A DNA stretch of 64,000 nt from Acanthaster planci (GCF_001949145.1 NW_019091464.1:371439-435438), one strand, 5' to 3'. Counted from the first letter of the stretch, positions 33,858 through 47,662 are shown. Notes: generated from the letters alone by a model not told the origin. Translations and numbers: made by a program.

Positions 33858-36800
33858 TAGAGTAACTGGAAAGACATAAAAACTGCACGAGCTTTCGTTT
33901 CAACAACACTACTTCATCAGACGCAACAAGTGTTCCCAGGCCCTACTCATTGCATCTGAGTAAATGCTATCCCTCATGTTTGCTATTGCGCTGTGTGGAT
34001 GTGAACACTTTCAATATTATCTCAATGGTGGAGTCAGCTTTAAAGGCAAACAAAAATTGGAAAATATTTTTTTGAAATGGTATCTCAGTGAAAATACACT
34101 TCAGTCCCCGTGCTTACGTCATCTCCTACGTCAGTGTTGATTTACCCCGTTTCAAGGAACAGCCAAGGGACCAAACCCTATTTTACAACCGGCACCAACC
34201 TAGAGGTCCTCTTGAAAACAACAAGAAATGTATCTGTGCGTCCGACGCAGTGGCGGTGTCATTGCACGCATCTGTGCCGCGTTAAGCCGGCTGCGTCACA
34301 AGAGTCTATTTTCGGAGACTTCGACGGCATTTCTTTGACTTGCAGAATTCTCGTCGCACAGTAAGCCCTCGGTTCTCCGTTCGCAGCTTCTGCTGGACTC
34401 AAGACAAGTCAGTTTCGATAGGAGTGTAACTTAAGACGGCCCTTCAGAAGAGAAAGAGAAGACAAAAATACTCCTCTGTTTTTCCAGGACTTCGATGTTA
34501 TTTCGTTCCTTTAATGTCAAGCTCCTCCCTATATGGAACATTTGTCTTGGGCGCGGGAGTGTCAAGTAACCGATACCCGTTTGTTTGTTCAGCGACCATT
34601 CACTACCAAATCTGTTTCCAAACTAAACACTTCAAGTCCATCGCTGAATGGTTTCAGTGGGCGCAGTTGGATTCATCAAAGTAGCCGTTTTGGAAGCTAG
34701 TCTATTATGAGACATGCGATTAAGTCTCAAAACACCTTTTTTATAGTGATAATAAAAGAACAAATGAAAATTCCTTTTTTGCAGTGACTTTCGCTGCTTT
34801 TTCTTCCGAATCTTTCCCAGTACCTGCGTCTAATTCAGACAGCCTATTGCTTTCCTTGGTTTTAGTTCCATGAAGTACCTCGTCTCGGCATTTTGCTGAA
34901 AACCATCCAAAAGCTTTAAAGTGTCTCTTTCCAAGGTAACCAGTCTCCCCCAATAGGCAGCGCAACAATGTATTACGTTTCGGGTATCGACAAGGCTCCT
35001 TTAGAATTGCACGGTTATCGTTGTAAGTGGTTGCCATGGTAACGCGGGTTACCATTTGCATCACGGCATCCTCTGTCAAAATAAATGGTGTAATCCAATC
35101 AGATGACCTTTGTCGGGAGTTGCGTGATTTACACCGCCCGCGGGACGTATAATTTCCCCTGTTGTTCCTCCTGCTGTTTGCGTTACAAGTAACCTTCTCC
35201 ATTTTCGATTTGCCGTTTCAATTTTTTTGTTTGCTCTTAACGATGAATGACCGGGAATGTCAGAGTTCACCGAGTGTCTTATATCTCACATGGACTTGAA
35301 ATCAAGGCCTTACAGTCGGTCACACGCATGTTGTTCTCAGAGTGTTGTACGTAATGGTCATGTGGTCATTTTGGACAATAGAAAAAGTAATAATAAGGAG
35401 GCAAATGCTGTTCCTTCACGATGTCATCGAGAGGGTGCGTTAGTCAAAGAGGTTATAGAAATGAGCTATCCAAGGGCGGGTTTTAAACTCGCAGATCGCC
35501 CTGCCTATTTGTGAGGCATATCCATGGCAAAAACAACAATTGAAGAAGGCGTACAATCTGTTGATAAAGAAAGCCTTATTCCACAAACCACCAAAACGAT
35601 ACTTCAAAAAGACTTCTTAAACACGACGAAAAAAAAATCACCGTTGTCCAATCTGAGACTTCAAATTCTAGACATGATTGGCAATTGTATTATTTAAACC
35701 AAATTATGGGAGTTATTGAGGACGAAACTTTGGTTGGTATTCATCAGAGTGGACATGCAATGCGGAGCATTCTGTACACCTGCTGTATGCTGTAGATTAT
35801 GTTTTTTGGTTTAGGTTCAAGTGTCCTCAAATCCAAAGGGAGCTACTCGCTTCAGCCAAAGTGACGAGAGATATAGCTGTGAACTGTTGTAAAACCGATA
35901 TCAGTTTTGGCTGTGGCCTCATTTCGGTCTGGTGCCAACCTGGTTAAGTGGTCGCTTGTGGGCCGTGGCGCAGTGACTTTGCTTGGACTGTGTGCATGTT
36001 CGGTACCCGCATCTCGGCTTCGCTCTGTCATTTCTCAGATAAAGCTTGATATGAAACTATGCCCTCTCGCTTATCAGAAGATGCGTTCATTGTTCTCGAT
36101 CTAGACTGTTTAAAAACAGTCCTCTTGGCCCAGGTTCCAATGAGAAGTTCCTTGTGTCTTTCTCTGCGTAAAGTAACTTGGGAAAATAGACTGAGAGACG
36201 TAAAAAATGAGATGATCTATTACTAGCATTATGCATAAATTATCTCGTAGAGAAAATGCGGTCGTCAACGAAGAATGCACGTGATATCGCACGTGTTGTT
36301 TAATACACCGTAATCTGATAGAGTGCATGTGCTTTGCTTGGGTCGACACTGTACTGTATGAACCTTAATAATGAACAATAATGTGATATGGATCTTTGCT
36401 GCAGAATCGGTACACCGAGATTTTTTGTTCCATACATGCAGATGGATGGTCATAAAACCCCTTCAATGTCTGCGTTGTTAAAATGTCGTTACGTGTAAAC
36501 CAGCCGGACATGTCCAAATACTTGTTATCTCTGGAGACCCAGGGATTTTCTTGGCTTCATTCAAGATTTCCCAACAGAGCAGTTTTTCGGTAACGCGGGT
36601 TTTTCTGGGTCTGTCTTTTCAGAAACAATAGCATAGACCTTAGTCACGCTGACATTTGAGACAGCCTTTGCAAATAACTTTAAGTCCAGAGATCATCCCT
36701 AGTTGACCATCTGGATCCGGCTTTTGCAGATGTATGTTTTCGTAATACCATCCTGACATGATATATCACCCTCAGTCAACTGGAACTTTTTTGTAAGCCA

Positions 36801-37321
36801 AGAAGGGGGATAAAAGGGCTTCAAGATTTCTTGCAAAGGAACCTTCATAATTACTGCAAAAGGTCAGCGTATATGAGTAAAAAAGGTACATCAAACAGCC
36901 GTCAAATGAGTACACGTGCTTTTTGCACGTGACAGTTTCAATACCAACAACCTTACAGACATAGGGTCGTACACCAGCAGATGTCATCATCGTCGTCCAC
37001 ATAGACAAAGAGTGAACAGCAAAAACTACGGTGTCCGATAAGTTTTGTTTTGCTGTTTTATTGAACTACGAAGACTTGGCACCGTTCACATTTCTCTACA
37101 TGGCACGTACATCTTACAATGTGTTACCGCGTTCGTACACGATGAGTGTTGTTATCTGTCGTGTACATGCACCAGTGCTGTAACCGGTGTACATATTGCG
37201 GAGGGGCACAAGGGGGCCCTCGTTTTCTGGAGTCTGGGAGGGGCAGGCACCCACTGGGTTTAGTCACAGTCAAAATCCTGACCGTCAGTAATATTTTTCT
37301 TCTTTAATTTCCGAGCGGGGG

Positions 37322-37385
37322 GGGGCGGACACAGGGGTGGTGGTATAGGCCTTGAGTGGGGGGCATACCCCCGTTCGCCACTGAC
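37322..37385 (-). mobile_element. Possible transposon terminus
   Basis: Read on the minus strand it starts near CAGTGGCGAACGGGGGTATG and continues CCCCCCACTC. This resembles the CAGTGGCG...GGGGG...CCCCC ends seen on many animal DNA-transposon remnants. No second terminus was identified. Confidence 0.3.
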
Positions 37386-40300
37386 GGACGTTTTGTCCCC
37401 TAGTGATACTGTACGTATATTGTGCCATGCACCGACACCATAGAAGGTATCTTGTCTGTTACGTACGGTGTACTGCACATAGCCATATGGTGTACGCTCA
37501 TGAAGTTATGATGTCATACCAATTTTCATGCATGCACATATCGCTTGTAAACACGTTACCGGTAGTTATCGTGGGGACATTTAGAAATCCTATCATCATA
37601 TTATTGATTCACGTGTCACGTAAAGCAAAACAGTATATATAAAATTCATCTTCTTGTGTGCATAAAGGATAAACGTTGAAAGCTTCAAAGTAAAAAAAAA
37701 AGAAGTGTGACTCGAAAATGTTGGGTAAAACGTGTAGATTGAGAACAAAAGGGGAACAATGGTGGTATGTGTGTTGGAGACTCAGGAAGAATCAAAGAAA
37801 TGGGTGGCTGCAAAACTGTTTTGCACGCGCAGACAGATGTGTTGATATGGAATTCAAGTTGCTGTAAAAGTGCACAGGACTGCATTTAGAAGTGATATAG
37901 CTATGCCCATTTGTCCAAGCCGTGTACGTATCCCGCACGTGTACCACCTCTAATGGTCCCAAATATTTTCGTAACTTGCATTATAACGTATTATATCATG
38001 TGCGTACACCTAGAAGTGAAGACAAAAGTTTAATGGCGTCGTTTCCTGTTTTTCTTGGTGAACATACCACACACTGTGAAATGATTGTTGTAGTTATTAC
38101 ACTGTAGACACACCTACGATCCATACAGTTTAGTAATCCCTTCAAAGTAATTTTAAAGAAAATATTATCGACATTTGATTTTACGGTAATAGTCCCTACC
38201 ATGTGAATAGCCCATCACCAATGTGACCACGCAGCATAGCGTGTAGTGTTGAAATCGTATATCCCATACGCTAAGGGGAGGTCTGCACTATTGCTTATGA
38301 TGAGGTCTGCATCTTTACTTATGATGAGAATGAGGCGTGGCACCAAAGTCATAAATGCAACTTGAGTTGAATATTTCTCGTGTCCAAGCCGGGTTGACTG
38401 CTCATTCCCCTAAATTGCATTAAACTTATAAGGCAAAACTATAAATCGGTGTTTAACTAATAGTTTGTGTAACAAAGCGTTTGAAATTGTTTTGATGTCA
38501 AATCAAAACTAATTGTTAAAGTCAGTGGAAAACTGACAATTTAATCGTCATAAATGGAGGAGTCATATTGAATGTTGTTACATGGGTATTGTGTACACTC
38601 ACTATCGTGTAGTCAGTGGATGAACACCGTTCGAACAGGTTTTCATTGTGCTTAGTTTAAAATGAGACCTTCTGTCAAGAAGTAAGGTATACATAAACAC
38701 CACTGGACTGACGTTGATAAACGCTGTCTTTTAAAAGTCTCTACGCCTTCATCCAACTCAACATCGAAATTAACATATTGATCGATGCACCGTGACATTG
38801 ACCTACCTCCCACCATTTGCCAGCCATTGCAAAGAAACGACTCTCGAAACAGCCGTCTGGCAAACTGTCTCCATGTGCCAGAGCTTGCGCCACTCGTTTT
38901 CTCATTTATACTTCTGGCGCGCAGCGCACAGCATCGAGCCACTGCCCGTGCATCCTGCTGTGACGTCGCAGTGACGGAGGCGGAGCGGTGCCCCGTGCGC
39001 TCTTCGGACATAATAACCTGTGCTCACCCCCGCCGTCCGGCAGTCGGTTCTTACAAGTTGTTGACTAGGAAGTAGTAACGCCATCTGGGTAAGGGAAGGA
39101 AACGAAAAACAGTTTCACGGCATATGGACGTTGCACCTTTGACGGGAACCCTCCATTGGAGTGCACGCCGAGCAACTATTGGGTGTAGTGTCGAGAGACC
39201 ATGCCCAGTATTATAGACGCTCGTGAGATCATAATCCTCAAGATGTGACTATGGATGAGCTCAATTTCCACGCACCTCCGTCGACATCTGATACACTGAC
39301 GGGTGTCTTGGTGACTATTGCAAGTGCCACGCACGACTTACCACCTCGAGCTAAGGAAGACATTTCCACCACGTCTCTCCCCTGACACGAGCGAGGTGGG
39401 AGCTCCAAGGATGCGGTTCCACTGAACCCTGGGACTCGCTGACTGTGGATTGGACAACAGGCGGCCGCGCTGCTGGCTGTTGCATCATTGCATCCCGCAT
39501 CAGCATGTCTAGCAGGAGATAATTTACCGAGTAGTCTCGATTTGTCCAAAGCGAAGGGATTTTTTTCCACCGCTCGTATTTCATCGCCGTAATCGGTGGA
39601 CGAACTTCAATCGAACGTGAGTACATCCGAGCATAGCCGCGTTAAGACGGCAATTGACGTCACGGATAACATGACAGCTATTCACGGGCTTTATCAAGGA
39701 CGTTATTAATTACGGATTAGATTCAAGCGATATCGAGCTTACTGTGCGTCGATAATGATGTTTCAAAGCAAACTTCACTGGCTTTGTAAAACTTGATCAG
39801 CCGCAGCGCGACAGTACCACTCCCAACTAGAGGTTTTGTCTGTCTTAAGGACAGAGCAAAGGGCTTTTTCGCATTTTCTTTTTTTTTTATTAAGAAAAAG
39901 CATTTGTTCATTTGAGAGACAAGCATATTTGTTCGGTTCAGAGAGTATCACTTGTTCTCATACAGGACAAAATTCAAGTGCATATAGTCTGCGGACCGGT
40001 AGATTTTGCACTGCCCTCGATTTTGGGGGGAAGTGTAATGTGGAATAATTTAATTTTTAACAGCTTTTGGTCTGTTTCCTGTTCATATACCTCAAAAGTC
40101 AATGCACAAACGTAGTGCTATCTTCGTACATTGAAGATCGTGTAAATTTATAGTAATTTACTCATTTTTGGTTTTATTCAGTTTTAAGAGGTTGATTTCT
40201 GTGTTAAATTTCTTTCTTTTTCTGACGGTACTCGTATATGAAATAAGAGGAGATCTTTGAAATGCATGAATTTTAAAATGAGGGTTTTTGCTTCTCGTCC

Positions 40301-42648
40301 GGCACGCTCTGCAAACAGTGTTCACCATCCGTATTGTGGAATGCATTCATATTTAAGCCACTGGTACCCGCTATCCTTATCCACATGTAAGACAAAACCG
40401 TGATCAAACCGTCAGCCATATTGGGCATCAGTCCAGCTAATCGCAGTGTTCGACCATTTCGTGTCACGAGGCTCCAGTCCGAATCGTGAGCTCTGAGAAG
40501 TGTTCAACTCTTGAAACTAATATCTCTCACATTCGTCATTGTTAGAAACATATAGGCCCACTTCCCGTGTACATGAGAAAGTCAACAACCAATCCAGTGT
40601 TTAAAAAAAACTTCATTTGGAGGACAGGTGCAATACATTGTACCTTTAAGAGGAGGCATTAATTTTGAACCAAATCACTTTCCGAAAACACGCCACGCGA
40701 TCCCCTAAATTCTCGCTTTTAAACATAAACTCGCCGACACGTATTGTCACCTTCCCAATTTGCTTGTGAAACACAGCATTTCGTGAGTGATGCAGCGCAC
40801 CGTCACCAGAACAAGACTGTTGAATCATCGGGAGCGAGATTCGTGTCGCTTTATTGGCGGTGTCTCTTGTTCCGTGCGTTGCCCCCCGACGGCGACAAAC
40901 CCATGAAAATCTAAACAGTTTACCCAAGAATTCACGGATTCGGTGTCAGGTGTTTTATAACCGGCTGCTAACCGCGGCATCTTTACTGGCGGGCCTCCCG
41001 CTGTCTCTCTCTCTCTTTTTCTGCTGACACTACCTGAAATGTCAACGACTTTCTGGTCCTGGGGTCGAGGCTAATATCGGTGAGAGCCGAGTGTGGTGTG
41101 TCTAATAGCTCCATGTCATAACTAAAGGCCAAAGGGCACAGTTTCCAGGCAGTGGTATTTGAGTGAAAAAACCTTCAAGTGTTTGTGTCTTTCCGTGCTG
41201 TCGTTAGCTAACCTTAGGATCTGCCTTCATGGTTATGTGTCATTTCAAGTTCTCAGTAAACGTATTTTGACAGCAGACGAGGGTACACAGTATGAAATGG
41301 GAAAATCACAGGTCAAAGGATATGTAGAGATTCTACCACTTTTTCTATTCACTGACTTTTAGCTTAGAAATTCAACTGTCTCTTCTTTTTGATGTGGTGT
41401 TGGTTGACTGGTTTTGTGGCGTCAATATTCGGATACCTTTGAGCGACAGTGATGCACCCCATTAATAAAGTCGTCTATATGTCATCATTTCACTAGCACG
41501 CTGACCGGTATAAATTTCCATTGGAAATAAAAAAACTAAAGCTGGTTAGTTTAATGGCTGTAGCACTGAAAATAATAAATGGTTTACTTTTGCACCGGGG
41601 AAGTCGATGCCGCTAGACCACAGCTTTCAAATTTCACAAACACTCGCCACATGGTCCATTTAAATACTGAATTGTCCCTCAGATCCGTAAATGCGCTTAG
41701 AGTTCACAAACATTTCTTAACGATTTTGTGTGCCCACTTTTGAAACATGTTTGACCGCCACGCGTTTATTGTTACGTAATTAGGAAGGTGTTTGAATGCT
41801 AAGCGGATTTCAAAAAGCTGAACATGTACCATGGAAAAGCGGTTAGCATCCTTAAACACATTCCTAAACGCATTTCGATAAACATGCAAGGGTTAAACGT
41901 GTTTTTAAAAAAAGTGGTTACAAAAAGTGTCTAAACTCTAAATGTTGTTTTTTTCCGTGCACACTCGGGCAGAGAACTTTCAGTGGAGTCAATGACATGC
42001 TTTACACTGACCTCTCGAAGTATCTTCGTGTGTGGGTGGATAGCACACAACATGTATAGTCGTTAATTTTGTTCAGTCCCATACTGAATGTAATTATAGC
42101 AATTCGGCACGTCAACGCATCTGAAAATTTGATTATTAATTTACCTCAGCCACCGTCTTCAGTCACCATTCAATTAGTCACAAGGAGGAGCTAAGTTTTA
42201 TTTATCGTGTAAATGCTGCCCCTTTACAGGCTTGCAGTCCAAACAGTCATTGAAGGAAAGGATGCAATGGGAAGAAGTGACCTTTAATGGATAAAGTTTT
42301 GCACTTGGCGAACGGAAATTGGTGCTAACAAGGGAGTAGTTAAGCGCCCACTCGCGTAACTGTAGTTAATGTGATTCACCGAACAGATTTACGATGTACA
42401 TGTATTCCATTTAATTGACTGCCTTCCTAGTGGATAATGAGCGGATTTTTCTACGAGCATTAATTCACTTCAGGCTTTCTACGAATGTGTAAATTTCAGC
42501 GGTGTCGACTTGCGTCTGTCCAGCTTCGTCCGGATGGCTGTTGTAATAGAGGGTTTGCATGGTCATCACCTTGCAGTCCATTGCTTTTGTTCCACGTGAT
42601 AGGCCTATGTGCAAAGAAGGTTACCCTGTGGAACAAAAGGAATGCCCT

Positions 42649-42680
42649 GCAAGATGGCTACCATGCAAGATGGCTACCAT
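42649..42680 (+). repeat. Perfect 16-bp tandem duplication
   Basis: GCAAGATGGCTACCAT occurs twice head to tail and a third copy begins (GCAA). Each unit contains CAAGATGGC, a YY1-like core. Confidence 0.85.
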
Positions 42681-44276
42681 GCAATACCTCCATTGCGCCA
42701 GATCCAGGCTCACTGGTGAAATCGTCGCATTTGACGAACCGACGAATATAAAATATCACCGTTTTCGAGTAAAACACGCTTTTGGTTAAGCAGTTATTGT
42801 GTGGTCGTTGAAGATATTTAATTCAACTCTCTCATCTCTGTGTATAAAAGATACAAAACAGGTCTTTGAAATCATTTCCTAAATTGTATTTTTGGCTCTA
42901 TGAGCAATACTTTGTTTGAATACGTCTGTCAAACCTATTCGTCAACTCGTGAGGTAAAATCTGAAAATCACCAGAACGGTAATTCGCCGGTTCGTTGGCA
43001 CCTGCTCAGAAATGCAACCAATCTTATAATGAATTGATCTGTCTTCATTAAACTTAAAAGATCATTGCTATGGAATTAGAATCACTGCTTGTTCAAACTC
43101 CTCCCCAGTGCGCAAAAATACTTTCGATTTTTTAAAGTTAGGCCTAAGTGAACTTTGTTAAACTTTCAAAATTGACCACGCTTTTCCCAACAAGTGAGGG
43201 CTCTGTTGGTGTGATGTAAATACAAGCGGAAACTGTTCGTTTTGCATGCTTTCACGTTCAAATGTTGAACCCTAACTATAATCTTTAAAATCAATTCTGA
43301 GAAAAGGTTACTTGCTGGCTTATTGCCATATACTTATGCAACTATGAATTGCCAAAGGAAATAAAAATGGTTGGTAGCAATTATAAAACGCCAGAAATGA
43401 TTGTGCATTGTTCAATGCTACACTGAGGTTCAGTGTCTCAGATTAAATCGCAGTTTTGCTCTTGAATATGCAAGTTCATATCAATATAAAAACCAAAAAG
43501 GGCCCCAAATACAGATGAAATAGCAAAACAAACGTTTTGAATAAAGTTTAGTGAAACACCAAGGTGCAGTGTCAAGGACTTCATTGAAATATGTCTTTTA
43601 AATGGTCCATATATGCTTTGATCTTCAAACTTCCATGTACACTTGTTGATCTTATATATTTTATAACTTATGAAAATCAGTTGGGTGCGGCCGTAGCATA
43701 CGCGTCTGTAGAGAGTGCACGCACTGCTGCCTCCAGCCAGCGACTTGTGTATCATGTACAATGGATGTCCATTTTTTTTCCAGCTGCAGCTGTAGTGTTA
43801 TTTGCGAAGAAAAACGCATGCACTGAAACATGTCTTCCCTGGATGGCATCATAGCAACAACGCCCTCGGTTGTCCAAGATAGCTTGCATGATTTAAAATG
43901 ATTTAATAAAGTGTGTGATTAATGCATTTAACGTAACAGGGACGCCAAATAGTTTTCATACATTGAAGAACAGAACAAAGATGCAGAAAACTTGTGTCCA
44001 AGACAAATTTATCGCATGCAGTTTCAACTTTAAGTGTCTTGGAGACTGTCGTAAAGCACTGAATGGCCATCCTTGTTTTGTTTTGCTAAGTATGCAAATT
44101 TCACACCAAGGCGCGCGTCAGAACTCTTATGGCCTGCTGCCCACGAGGTCAACTTGGCCTGAACTTGGACTTCATTACAACCTGCAACTGTAGTGTGTTG
44201 TGTCGCATTGTTCCACGACAGAATCGTTGCATTTGTTGTATAAATGCACCCACTTAACCGATTTCAAGCAGTCGCT

Positions 44277-44588
44277 ATGAAAGAAGGACCGATGGACTCT
44301 CATATTACCTTGTCTCGCGTCTGCTACTTTCAACCAGAAAGACCTCTTTCCGAGAACATTGAAAAAAGAAACCTGCCTTTCCTGCCCCTCTCCACAATCA
44401 CAAATTTGAAATTCCCTGAATTCTACTTTGAAATGATTGTCTCACAAGTCCCACCGTGGCCGGCAATACACGCCCGATGTAACAAAATCTGGCACCCGCC
44501 AACACCAAGATATTTTAAGACTGACCGGGAGAGCGAGTTGAGGTATGCGATCCCATTAAACAAAATCAAAGATACCGCAAAAGGATGA
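44277..44588 (+). other. Uncharacterised 103-codon ORF
   Basis: ATG at 44277; the frame also opens at an ATG at 44244. TATAAA overlaps at 44239-44244. The composition is protein-like and proline-rich (VSQVPPWPAIHARCNKIWHP), and a GTATGC donor-like site follows GAGTTGAG near 44541. No family is recognised. A random open frame is at least as likely. Confidence 0.15.
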
Positions 44589-46278
44589 CGACAGAGTTCG
44601 CTAACTAATAGTTATCTAAACCTGAGTAAGATTTGAAGCTTTGCATGGTGAAGGTTACATGAGATGTAGGCGTGTGAGTTCACCGCGGAATCAATCTCTT
44701 TGGGAAGAGGTGTGATTCTCTCTGGTTCTTCTAAGAACCACACCTCTTACTAAGCCTACATCTTATTTAAACCTACTGCACCTTCTTCAATTATGCTGAT
44801 GATTGCCAAACGTATGTTGTTAATGCAGCCATAACTGGTGACCACATTGCTCTCCTTAGCGTTCAACTTGTCTTGCCTTTTAGTCTCGGATTGCTAAATT
44901 TCATGATAATGGAATCCCCGCGAGATAAGACCTACGAAACATTTCCCATGAGATCTTATCAGCCTCTTCGTTACGATATGAAAGTCGGATAAGAACGCTA
45001 GTGTCAGCTGTTGTTCGCCGAAACCCACGTATGATGTGTTTGTGTCCGTGCACATTAAATGCAAGCCTATGCGCCAGCTAATCAGATTCGACTTTCGAAC
45101 TTGTGGCGCGGTCTTATTAAGAATCGAGAAGTTTGTTGATTGGTCGATCGATCCCGGATGAATTTATTTTGTTGAGAGGAAGGGCTGCTTCCATGGAGAA
45201 ATGGCAGTCAATAGGTTTGGAGTGTGAATTTTATTTTATTATATTATTTGCACGAGTTCGTAGCCCCCCAGAAACATTGATACATTGATTCTGTGCGAAG
45301 AGTGCAGTGTGCTGCTTTCTGTAAAGCAAAGTTTGTTCGTTGTTTCAAAGGACTGATAGTAGATGACTTTTAAGTGGTCACGACAAGGCCTCAAGGCCTA
45401 TACAAGCAAACAGACGGCGATATAATGATGTCAAATCTCCACGCATGCTTGTTTTAAATTAAGGCGCCTTTCCATATGCGCGTCAACACTTGCGCCAATT
45501 AAGCGTTGTAGATCTATCCAGCAGAACGCAATGCACACGTGTGTTTAATATGTTAGTTAATGGAGTCGATTTTTGTGTCCGTGAAAGTGGAACACACGAA
45601 CGCATCGTGTACGCAACACACACACAAAAAAACGGACGTACGGAAAGCCACCTTTAGACGTTTGCTGCGCAGACGTTAATTTCACAGACCACGAGGAATC
45701 TACCAAAATGTAAGATTTCACGGTCTTCGTTGTGCTACGTAGGCCTACAGACACCAGACTATGTAAATTCAGCACCACAGGCTGCTAATTAAAACACAAC
45801 GGGTTTGAAGTGTTGGGACGTTTGCTTGAGCAACATGGAATGCTCTTTCACTTGGTTCTTCTTCGGAGAGGAAATTGCGTGGAATACTCCACATTTTGGT
45901 CAGTTTTCAGGTGATCTTCTTTGCCTCAAAACACTGCAGTTTTTAGTATTGAAAACTGAGTTCCCACCCTCATCTCCATGCATCCTATCTCACATAGGAC
46001 TTTGTGGGCTTTGACGTGGTTAGGGTTTCAGTCTTTTCGATAATTTCTGAGAACACTGATCTTCTGCAGAGCTGAGACCTTTGCAGGTGAACTTTCCGAT
46101 GGAGCCCCCTTTCCCCAGTTCATCACACTCCCGTCAGGAAATTGAGAAAAATTTGATTCGTTTTCATCGCCTTTCTCTGTCAGGACAAAGGAATTAAATG
46201 TCATTGCCTCGGCGGTCTTGCCACTGCGTAAAATAACAGCAGATTCTATGGAAACAGCCCTTCACAAGTCACCAACAC

Positions 46279-46697
46279 CACGACGTAGCATTCAACTGCA
46301 CTTGCGTGCTACTTCGTGGAAACCATGTTTACAACGATTTCGGTCTCACGAAGTAGCACTCAAATGTGCGCGCGCACATAGTACACTGATGCATAATCGA
46401 ACAATTTTCGTTTTCACGAAGTAGCACGCGTGCGTATTTTGACAACATAGCATGTATAAAAACGCTTTGAAAGGTCTAAAATGATTTGATTCACCCGTGA
46501 ATGTGTGACTTAACTAGAAGATGCTCTAAAACTCGTTTTAACTGTTTAAATTCAGGAAAAAGTCAATTCCTGACAACGACAACTCACGGAGCACCTGCCG
46601 AGTGCTAGTTCGCGAAAATGAAAATAACATATTTCTGTATTTCTGTAAAATACGCGCTGAAGCGGTGCACACATCTTCGTATGTGTACTACTTCGTG
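46279..46697. repeat. Cluster of a 13-bp motif in both orientations
   Basis: CACGAAGTAGCAC occurs at 46347-46359 and 46415-46427. Its reverse complement is at 46306-46318, a one-mismatch reverse copy at 46685-46697, and a two-mismatch forward copy at 46279-46291. The outer pair 46415/46697 continues into CGTATTTT-type similarity, so at least one nested foldback element is possible. Confidence 0.75.
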
Positions 46698-46922
46698 TTG
46701 TCATGATGAGAGTGGTTAAATGATTTTGTTAAAATACGCTGAGCACCGGAGTAAGGGCAGCTGGCTAAACAACGTATGTCCTTAAGATAAGGAGAAGCTT
46801 AAACGTCTTAATCAGGTCATCTCTAGCCAAGGCATTTCTTGGCTTTTGATGATAGTCTCGGATTCATGGTCTTCGTGAGATAAATTACAAAATGAATAAC
46901 AGTAGAATAAAAAGGCATATGT

Positions 46923-47085
46923 GCGCGATATGCGGCAAAGGGGGGCCCCCTCTATTGTGTCTTTTGTGTGGACGGAATCTTTCGAATGCCTTTCAGATTT
47001 CCAACGCGGGTGCAATAGGCACAATGGCCTTAGGGTATACATCTTGCACATCACATTAGGGGGCCCCCTTTACCGCATATCGTGC
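46923..47085. mobile_element. Foldback MITE-like element with GGGGGCCCCC arms
   Basis: The left end GCGCGATATGCGGCAAAG then GGGGGCCCCCT (46923-46951) matches the reverse complement of 47058-47085, GCACGATATGCGGTAAAG then GGGGCCCCCT. That is about 28 bp with two or three differences. The arms are themselves palindromic at GGGGGCCCCC. The interior is about 105 bp. Confidence 0.8.
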
Positions 47086-47356
47086 TGGGTATCAATAAGC
47101 AACCGATCCGACTACCCATAGCTACTAAGAAGTGAGGCTTGTTCGAGCCTTCTGCTTGCACATTTTTGTGACGCTGACTAATTAACCTCACTTATAAGTT
47201 TGCCAGCTGTCTTGCATCATACGATAATATATTAGCATCAGAGTTATTGCTGGACTCGCCTCACTTATAAGTAGCGGTGGGTCGTCTGATCGGGTGCAAT
47301 AATAGAGTCTTACAGAGGGCCGATATCTGCTGAAAAGTGCCCACACTGTGTTCGCA

Positions 47357-47662
47357 TTACACGAGCATAGTGCCCTCCCAGTTTTCACTGTGCTTCATCA
47401 CAGTGCTATCACGTAGACCTCCAGTATAATTTTGACCATACCACTGTGGCAAAGACTGTATTAATTGAAGTATGTACTCAGCTGTGAAATACTGGTGGTT
47501 GTGTTGCACGGAGCTGGAGAGGCAGGGCAGATGCCCGATTCCATTCACGACCATGTCACACACCGCTACCCATGCGTGGATGCCACCGTTCCTCGCGCCG
47601 ACTGACCCGTGGTAATTAATATCCGCCTCTAGAACACGGAGGAGCATGAAATATTGGTTCAT
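47357..47662 (-). other. Uncharacterised 101-codon ORF
   Basis: ATG at 47662, TAA at 47357. Residues such as GSVGARNGGIHAWVAVCDMV and SLPQWYGQNYTGG look protein-like, but no family, splice partner or homologue is recognised. A perfect octamer, ATTTGCAT, lies 14 bases upstream (47676-47683). Probably chance. Confidence 0.13.

Larger units (their letters stand above)
33860..46270. other. Gene-free stretch
   Basis: No coding exon is firmly supported. The longest frames (153 codons at 34741-35202 minus, 114 codons at 44244-44588 plus) have no recognisable domain. There are G-rich transposon-end-like sequences at 37310-37385 and a 16-bp tandem duplication at 42649-42680. The rest is AT-rich unique sequence. 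Confidence 0.4.

Noticed and set aside
34741-35202. 153-codon minus-strand ORF
   Set aside because: Longest ORF in the gene-free region, but low-information, with no domain, splice partner or promoter. This length is expected occasionally by chance in 64 kb.
35966-36008. tRNA-like pair TGGCGCAGTGA ... GTTCGGTACCC
   Set aside because: A and B boxes are too close and imperfect for a tRNA, and no SINE body follows. At best a decayed fragment.
39238-39626. Overlapping minus-strand ORFs with a GTAAGT donor after MSSLARGG, considered as first exon of the CAP gene
   Set aside because: The exon at 18670-18691 already supplies an in-frame ATG giving exactly the GLIPR2 length, so a start 21 kb further away is unnecessary.
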